From contig CAVZAA010000009.1 of assembly GCA_963773105.1 (NCBI GenBank), positions 1-64,000 on the forward strand: a stretch of 64,000 nt of DNA, given 5' to 3'. This document shows positions 43,018 through 51,419 of this stretch, piece after piece. Source of the stretch: Trebonia sp963773105. Lineage in GTDB: Bacteria; Actinomycetota; Actinomycetes; Streptosporangiales; Streptosporangiaceae. Under the pieces are notes generated by a model. The model was not told where the DNA came from, ran no database searches, and worked only from the letters and a program-made list of their open reading frames with translations. Position 1 is the first letter of the stretch, and every line of letters starts with the position of its first letter. The translations under genes were made by a program, and so were the position numbers.

Positions 43018-44728
43018 GTGGGCTTGATTGGTGCTGGCTGCGGGCGTGCGGGATGGGCCGCTGGCGGTGGCTGTGCCGGCGGTGCGGGTTTCGCGGTTCG
43101 GGGGTTCCGGCCCGGCTCAGGGCGCGGCGGCGGGCGGGAGCCAGGGGCCGTCGGTGAACAGCATGGTGAGGGCGTCGAGGGCGTCGATACCGCATTTGGC
43201 GGTGGTGGACAGGTAGGACTGGACGATGGCGAAGTCGGCGAGGCCGAGGAGGGTGCGCCAGGTTCCGCCGGAGGTGCGTTGCTGGACCTTGACGGGGCGG
43301 ATGTCGCGTTCGGCCTGGTTGGAGGTGAAGCCGACCGTCAGGTCGGTGGCGAAGCGCAGGATCATGTCCTCGTGGTCGCGGAACCGGCGGGCGAGCCGGG
43401 CGCCGTCCAGGGCGATCTGCGTGCGTTTCCCCTGGTTGTCGGCGATGCCCTTCGCGACGGCGCCGCGGTACCAGGAGCGGATGCCGGCGAGGTCGGCGTC
43501 GCTGAGGCAGTCCCGCCCGGCCCGGCGGGCGGCGCCGGCGCGGGCGTTGGCGTCGATGAGCAGGTCCGCCATGGACCTGGCCCAGACCTGGCCGCCGGGG
43601 TCGAAGCGGTGCAGCCCGGCCAGGTCGCGCAGCCCGTGGGCGCCGCACCAGGCGTGCAGCGCGCTGGTGAGGTGCTCGTAGCCCTTGTACCCGTCGCGGA
43701 CGATCGTGCCGGAGTAGCCGGGCAGGATGCCGCCGGAGTCGATGGCCTCGCTGGTCCGGTCGCCGGTGTGCATGGCGGTGAGGAACTCGGTGCAGGCCAC
43801 GTGGACGTAGCGCAGCCTCCCGGCGGCGCGGGCGGGCGTCTCGTCGGCGTAGAGCACCGGGACGGCGGGCAGCAGACCGCGGACGCGGTCCGTGAACGGG
43901 CCGAGCCGGGCGGCGGCCTTCCCCCGGACGCCCGCCGCGAATCCCGCCGAGACCTTCACGCCGGTCAGGGCGGCGACCAGGCGGGCGGCGCGGGCGACCG
44001 GGAGGTAGTTCGCGCAGACCGCCAGGGCGGTGCTGGCGTGGACCAGCGGCCCGTACTGCGCCCGGCCGGTCACTCCCGCCGGGGCCAGCCCGACGGAGAC
44101 CTCCCCGCATCCCGGGCACTGCCTGGCGGCGACCTGGTACTCGGTGACCGACGGCGGCGGGGGCGGCGCGGCCTCGAAGACCTGCCGCTTCTGCACGGTG
44201 CCCAGCACCGGCTCGCCGCCCAGGTCATGGCCGCAGCAGCCGCACGCGGCCGGCCCGCACAGCACGGTCTCGTCCGGGTGAGCTGACTGCCGCAGCGTGG
44301 ACGACTCCGCGCCGGGCTGCTTGCCCGGCCTGCGCCCGGACGTGCCGCGCAGCGACCGGTCCTTCGGCTTCTTCTTGTACGGGCTGTCCGACGACGGCGG
44401 CTTCGACGAGGTGGACGAGTCCTTGTCCAGCCGCCGCCGCAGCTCCTCGACCTGCGCGGCCAGCGCGGCCAGCTGCGCCGCCGCCAGCTCGTCCCGGTCC
44501 CGTGCCGCCTGCCGCAGCCGCGCGTTAACGCCCTCCAGCTCCGCGACCCGCGCACGCAGCCACGCCACCTCATCAGGCACAGGCGACAGCGGCATATCGG
44601 GCACGAGCCGCACTACACCACAGCACACCGCACCCGCCAAATAGGAGAGCATCGAACCACGGCAGCAGAACGCCACCCAGCTCGCAGACGAGGCGCCGGA
44701 CCACCTCTCACTCAGGCTGAATAGCTAC
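43001..44728 (-). mobile_element. Complete IS66-family insertion sequence
   Basis: The ends are perfect 20-bp inverted repeats (GTAGCTATTCAGCCTGAGTG and its complement), enclosing one transposase gene. The flanks carry a perfect 8-bp target duplication, CGAAGAAA, at 42993-43000 and 44729-44736, the size expected for IS66. The element is 1728 bp, a multiple of three. tnpB/tnpC-type accessory genes are absent. Confidence 0.97.
43117..44595 (-). CDS. IS66-family transposase
   Basis: The protein has an N-terminal leucine zipper (DEVAWLRARVAELEGVNARLRQAARDRDELAA), a Ser/Lys linker (SSTSSKPPSSDSPYKKKP), a zinc-finger-like block (CGPAACGCCGHDLGGEPV, ARQCPGCGEV) and the DDE domain (VPVLYADETPARAAG, GTIVRDGYKGY, then FTSNQAERDIRPVKVQQRTSGG). 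The catalytic D, D and E are all present and length is 492 residues from this ATG, so it is likely functional. An ATG 27 codons upstream is an alternative start. Confidence 0.94.
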   Translation of the reverse strand: MPLSPVPDEVAWLRARVAELEGVNARLRQAARDRDELAAAQLAALAAQVEELRRRLDKDSSTSSKPPSSDSPYKKKPKDRSLRGTSGRRPGKQPGAESSTLRQSAHPDETVLCGPAACGCCGHDLGGEPVLGTVQKRQVFEAAPPPPPSVTEYQVAARQCPGCGEVSVGLAPAGVTGRAQYGPLVHASTALAVCANYLPVARAARLVAALTGVKVSAGFAAGVRGKAAARLGPFTDRVRGLLPAVPVLYADETPARAAGRLRYVHVACTEFLTAMHTGDRTSEAIDSGGILPGYSGTIVRDGYKGYEHLTSALHAWCGAHGLRDLAGLHRFDPGGQVWARSMADLLIDANARAGAARRAGRDCLSDADLAGIRSWYRGAVAKGIADNQGKRTQIALDGARLARRFRDHEDMILRFATDLTVGFTSNQAERDIRPVKVQQRTSGGTWRTLLGLADFAIVQSYLSTTAKCGIDALDALTMLFTDGPWLPPAAAP

Positions 44729-45158
44729 CGAAGAAAAGATCGAGCACGATACACATAAGAAAGGTCTGCCGGCCGAGCAGGCGTTCGCGGATATGAAGGA
44801 TGCGATCCGCTACACCTTCCAGTATCGCGAAGACAAGTACGTGGATGGCGTCCACGCCGATGTGCAGCGGCTAAAGTCCGAGGGCGCGGAGTTCGTCGAT
44901 TCGCGGAATACGTGGACGAGCGAGCAGTACAAAGGGATCAACAGCTGGTGGCGGATCGGTGACACTGGCCAGCTGTTCGAGGTCCAGTTCCACACCCAAG
45001 CCAGCTTCGAGGCCAAGCAGGAGACTCATGATGCTTATGGGCGGCTGCGAACGCTGCCGGAAGATAGCAAGGAGGTCCGCGAGCTGCGAGCCTACCAACG
45101 AGAAGTCAACATCAAGATTCCGGTCCCGCCGGGGACAGAGGACATCGTGATTTCCTAG
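44729..45158 (+). pseudogene. RelA/SpoT-fold toxin-like protein, 3' part
   Basis: After the IS66 insertion the frame resumes EEKIEHDTHKKGLPAEQAFADMKDAIRYTFQY, then DKYVDGVHADVQRLKSEGAEF, EQYKGINSWWRI, LFEVQFHTQASFEAKQETHDAYGRLRT and a short tail. KDAIRYTF, QYKGINSWW and FEVQFHT correspond to conserved blocks of RelA/SpoT-type nucleotide pyrophosphokinases (Asp, YxxxH-like and ExQxHT). This suggests a toxSAS or polymorphic-toxin enzyme that would pyrophosphorylate nucleotides or RNA. The rejoined protein would be 338 residues. A small gene follows 9 bases later. Confidence 0.65.
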
Positions 45159-45167
45159 GAGGAAGCG

Positions 45168-45425
45168 GTGGCGACCAAGATCACCTACTACTCGATCGTC
45201 GACGACCACACCAGCCCGGAAGAACCCAGCGGCGTTTTGCGGCGGGTTGAAGACGACAACGGCGAGTACGACGAGGAGTTCGGCCGTGACCTCACCTGGA
45301 CGCGAAGCTGGGTCCTCTATTCCTACGAACGCGGGAATGGCGACAACCAGCTCTACGAGATCGCCGAAGACGAGGCCAACCGGATCGTCGAGCGAATCCG
45401 CCGGTCGGTCATCGGCCAGCCCTGA
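45168..45425 (+). CDS. Candidate immunity protein for the RelA/SpoT-fold toxin
   Basis: The 85-residue acidic protein (TKITYYSIVDDHTSPEEPSGVLRRVEDDNGEYDEEFGRDL, then ITEDEANRI-like EIAEDEANRIVERIRRSV) starts at a GTG with a strong AGGAGGAAGC SD. It lies 9 bases after the toxin stop. I know similar small proteins only as uncharacterised neighbours of toxin domains in Streptomyces. Position, size and charge fit an immunity/antitoxin role; no direct evidence is visible. Confidence 0.6.
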   Translation: MATKITYYSIVDDHTSPEEPSGVLRRVEDDNGEYDEEFGRDLTWTRSWVLYSYERGNGDNQLYEIAEDEANRIVERIRRSVIGQP

Positions 45426-45604
45426 ACCTCGATGGAACATCGCCTCAAGGTCGCTCTCCACGTAGGCCGACCCGGCCACGGAGGTGGAGTCGTGAAGCAG
45501 GCGGAGCACACGCCCGTTCGATACGAGGGAAGGCCGCCCGTGGCGGGGCGCTCGTCGAGCTGCTGATCCCACGGGACGAGGTGGACGTGGCCTTCATCCC
45601 CGCC

Positions 45605-46111
45605 TTAACGCAGCCGCGACAGCAGCCCGACGAGCTCGGTCAGCTGCCCGGGGTCGAGCGCTCGCAGCGCCGCGGGCGGCTCGCCCATGATTGCGTCGGC
45701 CAGCGCGGCCGCGTCCCGACCGGCCGGGGTGAGGCTGACGACCTTGCTCCGCCGGTCGCTCGGGTGCGGCTTCCGTTCCACGAAGCCGAGGTGCTCGAGC
45801 TTGTCCACGATGATCGTGGCGTAGGGGCGGTCGACGCCGTGCGCGTCGGCGAGCTGGGCGAGGGTCATGGGCTGCTCGCGGAGCAGGAACAAGACCTTGA
45901 TCCGGCCGCTGCCCGCGCCCAGGCCGAGCCGCTCCCTGAGCACCGAGCTGGTGCTGTTGGCCTCGACGAACTGCCGCATCAGCTGCCACGCCGCGGCAGG
46001 CAGATCGGCCGGGTCGGACGGGGCGGACGAGGCCGACTGGTCGGGCAGGGACGGCCCGGGGGCGCCCTGAGGATCAGCGGACGACGGCTGAGTCGCGGCC
46101 ACGGACGTCAC
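45605..46111 (-). CDS. MarR-family transcriptional regulator
   Basis: The protein has a MarR winged helix (GAGSGRIKVLFLLREQPMTLAQLADAHGVDRPYATIIVDKLEHLGFVERKPHPSDRRSKVVSLTPAGRDAAAL) after a Pro/Ser-rich lead. The start is uncertain: GTG at 46111, another GTG at 46099, or an ATG at 46141. All overlap the end of the upstream MFS gene, so the two are one operon. It probably represses that operon through the TTATAGATCTACAA site. Confidence 0.88.
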   Translation of the reverse strand: MTSVAATQPSSADPQGAPGPSLPDQSASSAPSDPADLPAAAWQLMRQFVEANSTSSVLRERLGLGAGSGRIKVLFLLREQPMTLAQLADAHGVDRPYATIIVDKLEHLGFVERKPHPSDRRSKVVSLTPAGRDAAALADAIMGEPPAALRALDPGQLTELVGLLSRLR

Positions 46112-47537
46112 CTTCCTCCGGCTGGGCGATGAGCAGTTCACGGGTCCGCTGCGCCGTGGTGCCGGCCCAGCCGCTGGTCGACGCCAGGCCGATCAGCAGC
46201 ACGGCCAGCCCGCAGCCGCAGACAACGGCCCAGCCGCCGTGGCTGGCGGCCGTGAACCCGGCCGCCTCGCGGCCTGCCACCAGCGACCCGATCACCGCGA
46301 CACCGAGCGTAGCGCCGACCTGGCGGCAGGTCGATGCTATCGAAGCGGCGACCCCGGCCTGGGCCGACGGCATCCCCGACACGGCGGTGTTGGAGATCGG
46401 CGGGTTGACGAACCCGAACCCGATCCCGAACACGATGTAGACCACGACGAGCTCGGCGATCGGCGCGGCGGCGCTCACCGTCATCAGCACCGCGGACCCG
46501 GCCGCGAGCGCCAGGCCGGCGATGACCAGCGCCCAGCGGACATGCCCGGCGGCGACAAGCCGCCCCGAGATGCGCGCGGTCACCACGGTGGTGGCCGCCA
46601 TCGGAAGGATGAGCAGGCCGGCCTCGATTGCGGAGTAGCCGCGCGCGCTCTGCAAGTAGATCGTGTTGAGGAACAGGAACCCGGCCAGCGCGGCGAACGC
46701 CGCCACCGCGATCAGCGCCGCACCGGAGAAGGGCGCGGAGGCGAAGAACCGGGGGTCGATCAGCGGCTCCCGCCTGCGCGACTCCACCGCCGTCACTGTC
46801 AGCGCGGCAACGGCGGCGGCCGCGTAGCAGCCGACGATCAGCGGCGACGTCCAGCCGTGCTGGGGCCCCTCGATGGTGCCGGCCGTGACCCCGGCCAGCA
46901 GCACGACGATTAGGATCTGTGCGATCGGGTCGAGCCGACGCGGCCGGGGCGCCCGCGACTCGGGCACGAACCGCTGGGTCAGTGCGATGGCGGCCAGCCC
47001 GACGGGCACGTTGACCCAGAAGATGGCGCGCCACCCGACCGTGCCCACCAGCACCCCGCCCATCACCGGTCCGACCGCGAGGCTGATTCCCACCACGCTC
47101 CCCCACACCCCCATCGCCCGGGCTCGCCTGGCGGGGTCGGTGAAGGTGTTGGCGATGATCGCCAGCGCGACCGGGTTGAGCATCGACCCGCCGACGGCCT
47201 GGATCATCCGGAACGCCACCAGCCAGCCGAGCCCGGGGGCGAGGCTGCACAGCAGCGAGCCGACGGTGAACAACGCCAGCCCGGCCTGGAAGACCCGGCG
47301 CCTGCCCAGCCGGTCGGCCAGCGAGCCTGACAGCATCAGCAGGCTCGCCAGCACCACCGTGTACCCATCGATCGTCCACTGCAGCCCGGCGGTCGAGGCG
47401 CCGAAGCTCCGCTGGATGGACGGCAGGGCGATGTTCACGATGGTGACGTCCACCCCGACCACGAACAGGCTGAGGCAGCAGGTGGCGAGGATGATGCCAA
47501 GCCGCCGGTTCTGCTCGGCCAAACTGCTTGTGCTCAT
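46074..47537 (-). CDS. DHA2-family (EmrB/QacA) MFS drug exporter
   Basis: The 487-residue protein has 14 predicted helices and DHA2 motifs: LFVVGVDVTIVNIALPSIQRSFGAS, SGSLADRLGRRRVFQAGLALF (motif A), GPVMGGVLVGTVGWRAIFWVNVPVG (motif C) and RFVPESRAPR. It should be a proton-driven multidrug exporter. Its 3' end overlaps the MarR gene. A near-perfect palindrome sits within 10-30 bases upstream of its start. Confidence 0.93.
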   Translation of the reverse strand: MSTSSLAEQNRRLGIILATCCLSLFVVGVDVTIVNIALPSIQRSFGASTAGLQWTIDGYTVVLASLLMLSGSLADRLGRRRVFQAGLALFTVGSLLCSLAPGLGWLVAFRMIQAVGGSMLNPVALAIIANTFTDPARRARAMGVWGSVVGISLAVGPVMGGVLVGTVGWRAIFWVNVPVGLAAIALTQRFVPESRAPRPRRLDPIAQILIVVLLAGVTAGTIEGPQHGWTSPLIVGCYAAAAVAALTVTAVESRRREPLIDPRFFASAPFSGAALIAVAAFAALAGFLFLNTIYLQSARGYSAIEAGLLILPMAATTVVTARISGRLVAAGHVRWALVIAGLALAAGSAVLMTVSAAAPIAELVVVYIVFGIGFGFVNPPISNTAVSGMPSAQAGVAASIASTCRQVGATLGVAVIGSLVAGREAAGFTAASHGGWAVVCGCGLAVLLIGLASTSGWAGTTAQRTRELLIAQPEEGDVRGRDSAVVR

Positions 47538-47544
47538 ACAATGA

Positions 47545-47563
47545 TTATAGATCTACAACTATA
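47545..47563. promoter_or_regulatory. MarR operator candidate
   Basis: TTATAGATCTACAA (12 of 14 bases palindromic around AGATCT) overlaps TATAG/CTATA arms. It lies just upstream of the MFS-MarR operon, as expected for autoregulation. Confidence 0.7.
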
Positions 47564-47639
47564 TATCGTCAACCCGGCCGGGGGCGGGCGGCCCGAACCG
47601 CGCCCGCACGCCCGGATCGATATTTTTCTGCTGGGGGCC

Positions 47640-47666
47640 TGTCGATTCCGCCTGACCCGCCCGACG
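47640..47666 (+). promoter_or_regulatory. ECF42-type promoter
   Basis: TGTCGA and CGACG are 16 bases apart, matching the -35 and -10 pattern I recall for ECF42 sigma factors with their DGPF/YCII genes. It lies 54 bases upstream of the YCII gene, so the sigma factor probably activates its own operon. Confidence 0.65.
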
Positions 47667-47719
47667 TAGGGGTGTAACGAGCGCACCACCGCGCCGAAGG
47701 AAAAGAGAGAAGATCACTC

Positions 47720-48082
47720 ATGGCTCAGTACGCGATCCTGATCTACGCCCACGACTCCGCGCACGCCCCCGAGGCCACTCCCGAGGACCTGGAGACGTGC
47801 GACAACCACTCCGACGAACTCGCCGCGAACGGCTCGATGCTCGCGGCGTACGCCCTGACGCCCAGGGACATGGCGACGTCGGTCCGCGCCGACGCCATCA
47901 CCGACGGCCCGTTCCTCGACTCCAAGGAGGTGGTGGCCGGCTTCTACGTGATCGAGGCGCCCGATCTGGACGCCGCGCTGGCGATCGCCCGCACCAACCC
48001 GGTCGTGCGGGACGGCGGCGGCGTCGAGGTCCGGCCGGTGCACAGCAGCTTCGTCAAGCAGGAGGAGCCGACGACCCCGTGA
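47720..48082 (+). CDS. YCII-related (DGPF) protein
   Basis: The 120-residue protein has the YCII/DGPF fold signature: MAQYAILIYAHDSAH, ITDGPFLDSKEVVAGFYVIEAPDLDAALAIA and RDGGGVEVRPVHS. Such proteins are almost always encoded next to an ECF41/42-type sigma factor and are thought to take part in its control. Its stop overlaps the sigma GTG (GTGA). A matching ECF42-type promoter lies upstream. Confidence 0.93.
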   Translation: MAQYAILIYAHDSAHAPEATPEDLETCDNHSDELAANGSMLAAYALTPRDMATSVRADAITDGPFLDSKEVVAGFYVIEAPDLDAALAIARTNPVVRDGGGVEVRPVHSSFVKQEEPTTP

Positions 48083-49071
48083 GCAACCGCGCAGCCGACG
48101 CCGCGGCCGTCGAGGCGGCCGTCGCCGACGCGCACCGCCGCGAGTGGGCCCGGGTGCTGGCCGCGACGGTGCGCGTCGCGCGGGACCTGGACCTGGCCGA
48201 GGAGTGCGTGCAGGACGCCTACGCGGCGGCGCTGCGGACCTGGCCGTCCGTCGGCGTCCCCGGCAACCCGGGGGCGTGGCTCACCACCACCGCGCGGCGG
48301 CGGGCGATCGACGCGATCAGGCACGACGCCGCCCTCCGGTTCAGGCTGCCGCTGCTGGTGGAGCCCTCAGGGGAACCCGGGCCGATGCCGGGGCTGCCCG
48401 AGCCGGTCGCCGACGGCGAGGCCGCCGCCGCCCGGCTGAGCGAGGTGCTGCCCGATGAGCGGCTCCGGCTGATCTTCATCTGCTGTCACCCCGCTCTTGC
48501 CCAGGAGGCTCAGGTGGCGCTCACGCTGCGGCTGGTGTGCGGGATGGGCGTGCCCGACATCGCCCGCGCGTTCCTGGTCTCCGAGCCGACCATGGCGGCC
48601 AGGATCACCCGGGCGAAGAAGAAGATCTCGGTCGCGCGCATCCCTTACCGCATCCCGCGCGCGGGCGACCTGGGCGAGCGGCTGACCGCGGCGCTGGCCG
48701 TCATCCACCTGCTCTTCACGGCCGGCCACACCGCGCCGTCGGGCGCGTCGCTGGTCCGTGTCGACCTGGTGGAGCAGGCGATGCACCTGGCCCGTATGCT
48801 GCGCGAGTTGATGCCCGGCAGCGCCGACGTCCGCGGGCTGCACGCGCTGCTGCTGGTCACCGATGCGCGGCGCGCCACCAGGACCGACGCCGACGGCCGC
48901 CTGCTGCGGCTGAGCGAACAGGACCGGTCGCAGTGGGATTCCGCCGCGCTGGCGCAGGCACACGAGGAGATCGCCGACTGCCTGCGGGCGGCCGACGCCT
49001 ACCGGCAGGCGCTCGCCCTGACCGCCAACGAGGCCGAGCGAGCCTTCCTCGTGCGGCAGATCAAAGACTAA
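48079..49071 (+). CDS. ECF42-group RNA polymerase sigma factor, C-terminal extension shortened
   Basis: Sigma region 2 (WARVLAATVRVARDLDLAEECVQDAYAAALRTWP, NPGAWLTTTARRRAIDAIR) and region 4 (LRLVCGMGVPDIARAFLVSEPTMAARITRAKKKI) are present, followed by the DUF6596-like extension (GDLGERLTAALAVIHLLFTAGH). Family members are about 410 residues; this one is 330. The extension passes from AQAHEEIADCLR straight to AADAYRQALALTANEAERAFL, so about 80-90 residues of the TPR-like tail are missing in frame. The tail is reported to be needed for ECF42 activity, so function is in doubt. Confidence 0.85.
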   Translation: MSNRAADAAAVEAAVADAHRREWARVLAATVRVARDLDLAEECVQDAYAAALRTWPSVGVPGNPGAWLTTTARRRAIDAIRHDAALRFRLPLLVEPSGEPGPMPGLPEPVADGEAAAARLSEVLPDERLRLIFICCHPALAQEAQVALTLRLVCGMGVPDIARAFLVSEPTMAARITRAKKKISVARIPYRIPRAGDLGERLTAALAVIHLLFTAGHTAPSGASLVRVDLVEQAMHLARMLRELMPGSADVRGLHALLLVTDARRATRTDADGRLLRLSEQDRSQWDSAALAQAHEEIADCLRAADAYRQALALTANEAERAFLVRQIKD

Positions 49072-49215
49072 ATTCATCCTGTCGAACGGACCGTGGGTGT
49101 CTGCTGGCAGCACAGATTGCACCTGGGGGGCGGATCGGCCGGAAAATCGCGGGTGCTTAGGGTGGAAGCTGTCCGGCCGGAACTCGTCCGGCGGGTACCG
49201 GGGGGTGCATCTGGC

Positions 49216-49911
49216 ATGGCGAAAATACTGTTCGTGGTCTCGGGGGCCACGTATCTCGTGCTCAAGGACGGCACCAGGTACGCCACCGGCTACTGGGCCG
49301 AGGAGTTCGCGCGTCCGTACAAGGAGTTCACCGACGCCGGCCATGAGGTCGTGGTCGCGACGCCCGGCGGCGTGACGCCGACCGTCGACATGATGAGCCT
49401 GCGCCCGTCGATGGCGGGCGGCGAGCAGGGGGCCCTCGAGCTGGAGGCCATCATCCGCTCGGCCGAGGTGCTGCGACGGCCGCTCCAGGTGTCGGACGTC
49501 CGCCCCGAGGACTATGACGCGATCTACTTTCCCGGCGGCCACGGCCCGATGCAGGACCTGGCGTTCGACGCCGACGTGGGCCGACTGCTGACGGCGCAGC
49601 TCGCCTCGGGCAGGCCGCTCGCGATCGTATGCCACGGCCCGGCCGCGATGCTGTCGACCAGGATCGGCGGCGTGTCGCCGTTCAAGGGCTACCGGGTCAG
49701 CTGCTTCACCAACGAGGAGGAGGAGGCCGTCGGGCTCGCCCCCTCGATGCCGTGGCTGCTTGAGACCGAGCTGAAGGACAGCGTCGGCGTCCAGTTCAGC
49801 CGCGGCGCGAACTGGGAGCCGTACATGGTGGAGGACCGCAATCTGATCACCGGGCAGAATCCTCACTCCGCCGCGGTCCTGGGGGAACGACTGCTGAAGA
49901 TCCTCGCCTAG
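49216..49911 (+). CDS. DJ-1/PfpI-family protein (Hsp31-like)
   Basis: The 231-residue protein has the DJ-1/PfpI layout: AKILFVVSGATYLVLKDG, YWAEEFARPYKEFTDAGHEVVVATPGG, YDAIYFPGGHGPMQDLAFD and the nucleophile elbow LAIVCHGPAAML with the catalytic cysteine, then VGVQFSRGANWEPYMV. It matches the type 1 glutamine amidotransferase/Hsp31-like group with chaperone or glyoxalase III activity. The ATG at 49216 begins the conserved strand. It follows the sigma operon by 145 bases. Confidence 0.9.
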   Translation: MAKILFVVSGATYLVLKDGTRYATGYWAEEFARPYKEFTDAGHEVVVATPGGVTPTVDMMSLRPSMAGGEQGALELEAIIRSAEVLRRPLQVSDVRPEDYDAIYFPGGHGPMQDLAFDADVGRLLTAQLASGRPLAIVCHGPAAMLSTRIGGVSPFKGYRVSCFTNEEEEAVGLAPSMPWLLETELKDSVGVQFSRGANWEPYMVEDRNLITGQNPHSAAVLGERLLKILA

Positions 49912-49925
49912 GGCAGCGGGAATCC

Positions 49926-50300
49926 ATGGCCAGCGAACACTGGCAGGATGAGCCGGAGCCACAGGACTTCCCGGCCGCCGAGAACTATCTTCCGCTCCTG
50001 GTCGGCCGCATCGCGGCGGGCATGCTGGTCGACGCCCTGCGCGCAGAGCAGACGCTGGAGCACTTCGCCGCCAAGGACCTTCTGCGAGCCTCCGGCCTGC
50101 CGCTGCTTGCCGTTGACGACTCGGAAGTCACGTCCGACTTCAAGAAGGTCAAGAAGGGCGACAAGCTCTCCCCCGTGCTGCTGGTCCACGGGGACCCGCT
50201 GTGGGTCGCCGACGGCTATCACCGGATCTGCGCGAGCTACCACCTGAATGAGAAGACCCTGGTGCCGTGCCTGATGACGGGCCGCCCAAGCGCCAGCTGA
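49926..50300 (+). CDS. ParB/sulfiredoxin-fold hypothetical protein
   Basis: The 124-residue protein ends with KKGDKLSPVLLVHGDPLWVADGYHRICASYHLNEKTLVPC, which matches the ParB-N/Srx core (GDxLsPV...vaDGYHRicA.....). The N-terminal part is helical (LPLLVGRIAAGMLVDALRAEQTLEHFAAKDLLRASG). No helix-turn-helix is attached, so chromosome partitioning is unlikely. It lies 15 bases after the DJ-1 gene and may be cotranscribed. Confidence 0.75.
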   Translation: MASEHWQDEPEPQDFPAAENYLPLLVGRIAAGMLVDALRAEQTLEHFAAKDLLRASGLPLLAVDDSEVTSDFKKVKKGDKLSPVLLVHGDPLWVADGYHRICASYHLNEKTLVPCLMTGRPSAS

Positions 50301-50321
50301 CCGAGACCGCGCGACCCCGGG

Positions 50322-51251
50322 TTACTCGCCGTCCCCGTTCCCAGCGGGGCCGGGGGGAGTCGCCTTCCGAGCGCGCATGGGACCAGGCTGCCAGCTGATC
50401 CCCAGCGTGCCGCCTGCGGCCTGAGTACCGCTCGCCCCGCCGCCCGGCCCCCTGAGCACATAGGCGATGCCGACCGCGATGAAGGCGCCGACGACCGGCC
50501 CGGCCAGGTACGCCCACCAGGCGGTCCAGTCGTCGAGCACCAGGGCGGGCCCGAGCGACCTGACCGGGTTCATCGAGGCGCCGCTGACCGGTGCTCCCCA
50601 CAGCCCGGCCAGCACGATGTAGCTGGCGACGGCGACGGCGGCCATCGAGCCGACCGCCTGCGCCCCCGACGCGGTGCCGAGGACCACGCTCACCAGCCCG
50701 ACCGTCAGCACCGCTTCCCACAGCATCGCGGTGATCGTCGTGATGCCGCTCCCCGGCAGGGTCAGGCCGGCGCTGCCCTGCCTGCCGATCAGCGCCCACA
50801 GCAGCAGCGTGGCGAGGACCGCCCCGGCGAACTGGGCGACGATGTAGAGGGGGACCCGTTTCCAGGAGAAATCGCCCCGCAGGGCGAAGGCGACGCTGAC
50901 GACGGGGTTGAGGTGCGCACCGGACACGGTGCCCATGAACCAGATGACGACCGCGACCATCAGCCCGGGCGCGGTCACCCGCGCGGCGGCGGGGACGGCG
51001 TGCCCGCCGAACCTTGCGTTGACCATCCCGCCCCCCACCGCGACGAGCACGAGGAAGAACGTCCCGAGCGCCTCGGAAAACAACCGCCGCCACTTGTACC
51101 TGTCGTCGGCGAAGTCGAACTGGTGGGCGACCGCGTTCGGCTGACCCATGGACCGCAGGGCGACCTCGGCGCGATGCACCTCCTGATGCCTGGCCGCCTG
51201 CTGCCCGGCGGGCTCCGCCGGCCGCGCTTGCTCTCCGGGCTGACTGGTCAT
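50322..51251 (-). CDS. MIP-family channel (aquaporin-like)
   Basis: The 309-residue protein has six membrane helices and the two half-helix loops SGAHLNPVVSV and SGASMNPVRSLGP. Both NPA motifs are NPV here, which may alter selectivity. A 55-residue charged N-terminal extension (QFDFADDRYKWRRLFSEALGTFFLVLVAVGGGMVN marks the end) and a 50-residue C-terminal tail are added to the core. It would pass water or small neutral solutes. It is divergent from an ABC exporter. Confidence 0.92.
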   Translation of the reverse strand: MTSQPGEQARPAEPAGQQAARHQEVHRAEVALRSMGQPNAVAHQFDFADDRYKWRRLFSEALGTFFLVLVAVGGGMVNARFGGHAVPAAARVTAPGLMVAVVIWFMGTVSGAHLNPVVSVAFALRGDFSWKRVPLYIVAQFAGAVLATLLLWALIGRQGSAGLTLPGSGITTITAMLWEAVLTVGLVSVVLGTASGAQAVGSMAAVAVASYIVLAGLWGAPVSGASMNPVRSLGPALVLDDWTAWWAYLAGPVVGAFIAVGIAYVLRGPGGGASGTQAAGGTLGISWQPGPMRARKATPPGPAGNGDGE

Positions 51252-51419
51252 GTGGTGTGGCCGTCCTCTCCCGCTTCCCGTCGCCTGCTTGGCGCGCGAT
51301 CATGGATTGTGGCCGCGTGGGTCAAGGTTAGGGGACCCCGCCGGGAGGCGGGGGTCGCGCGTCGGCTACGTTGCACGCACCGCCCTGTGCAACGGCCATA
51401 ACCCCGGAAGGGTCCTGCG

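Noticed and set aside
48367..49962. 531-codon minus-strand frame over the sigma factor and DJ-1 genes
   Set aside because: It spans two real genes and their gap and has low-complexity composition.
49926..50300. Chromosome or plasmid partition ParB
   Set aside because: The protein is only 124 residues with no helix-turn-helix and no parA or parS nearby.
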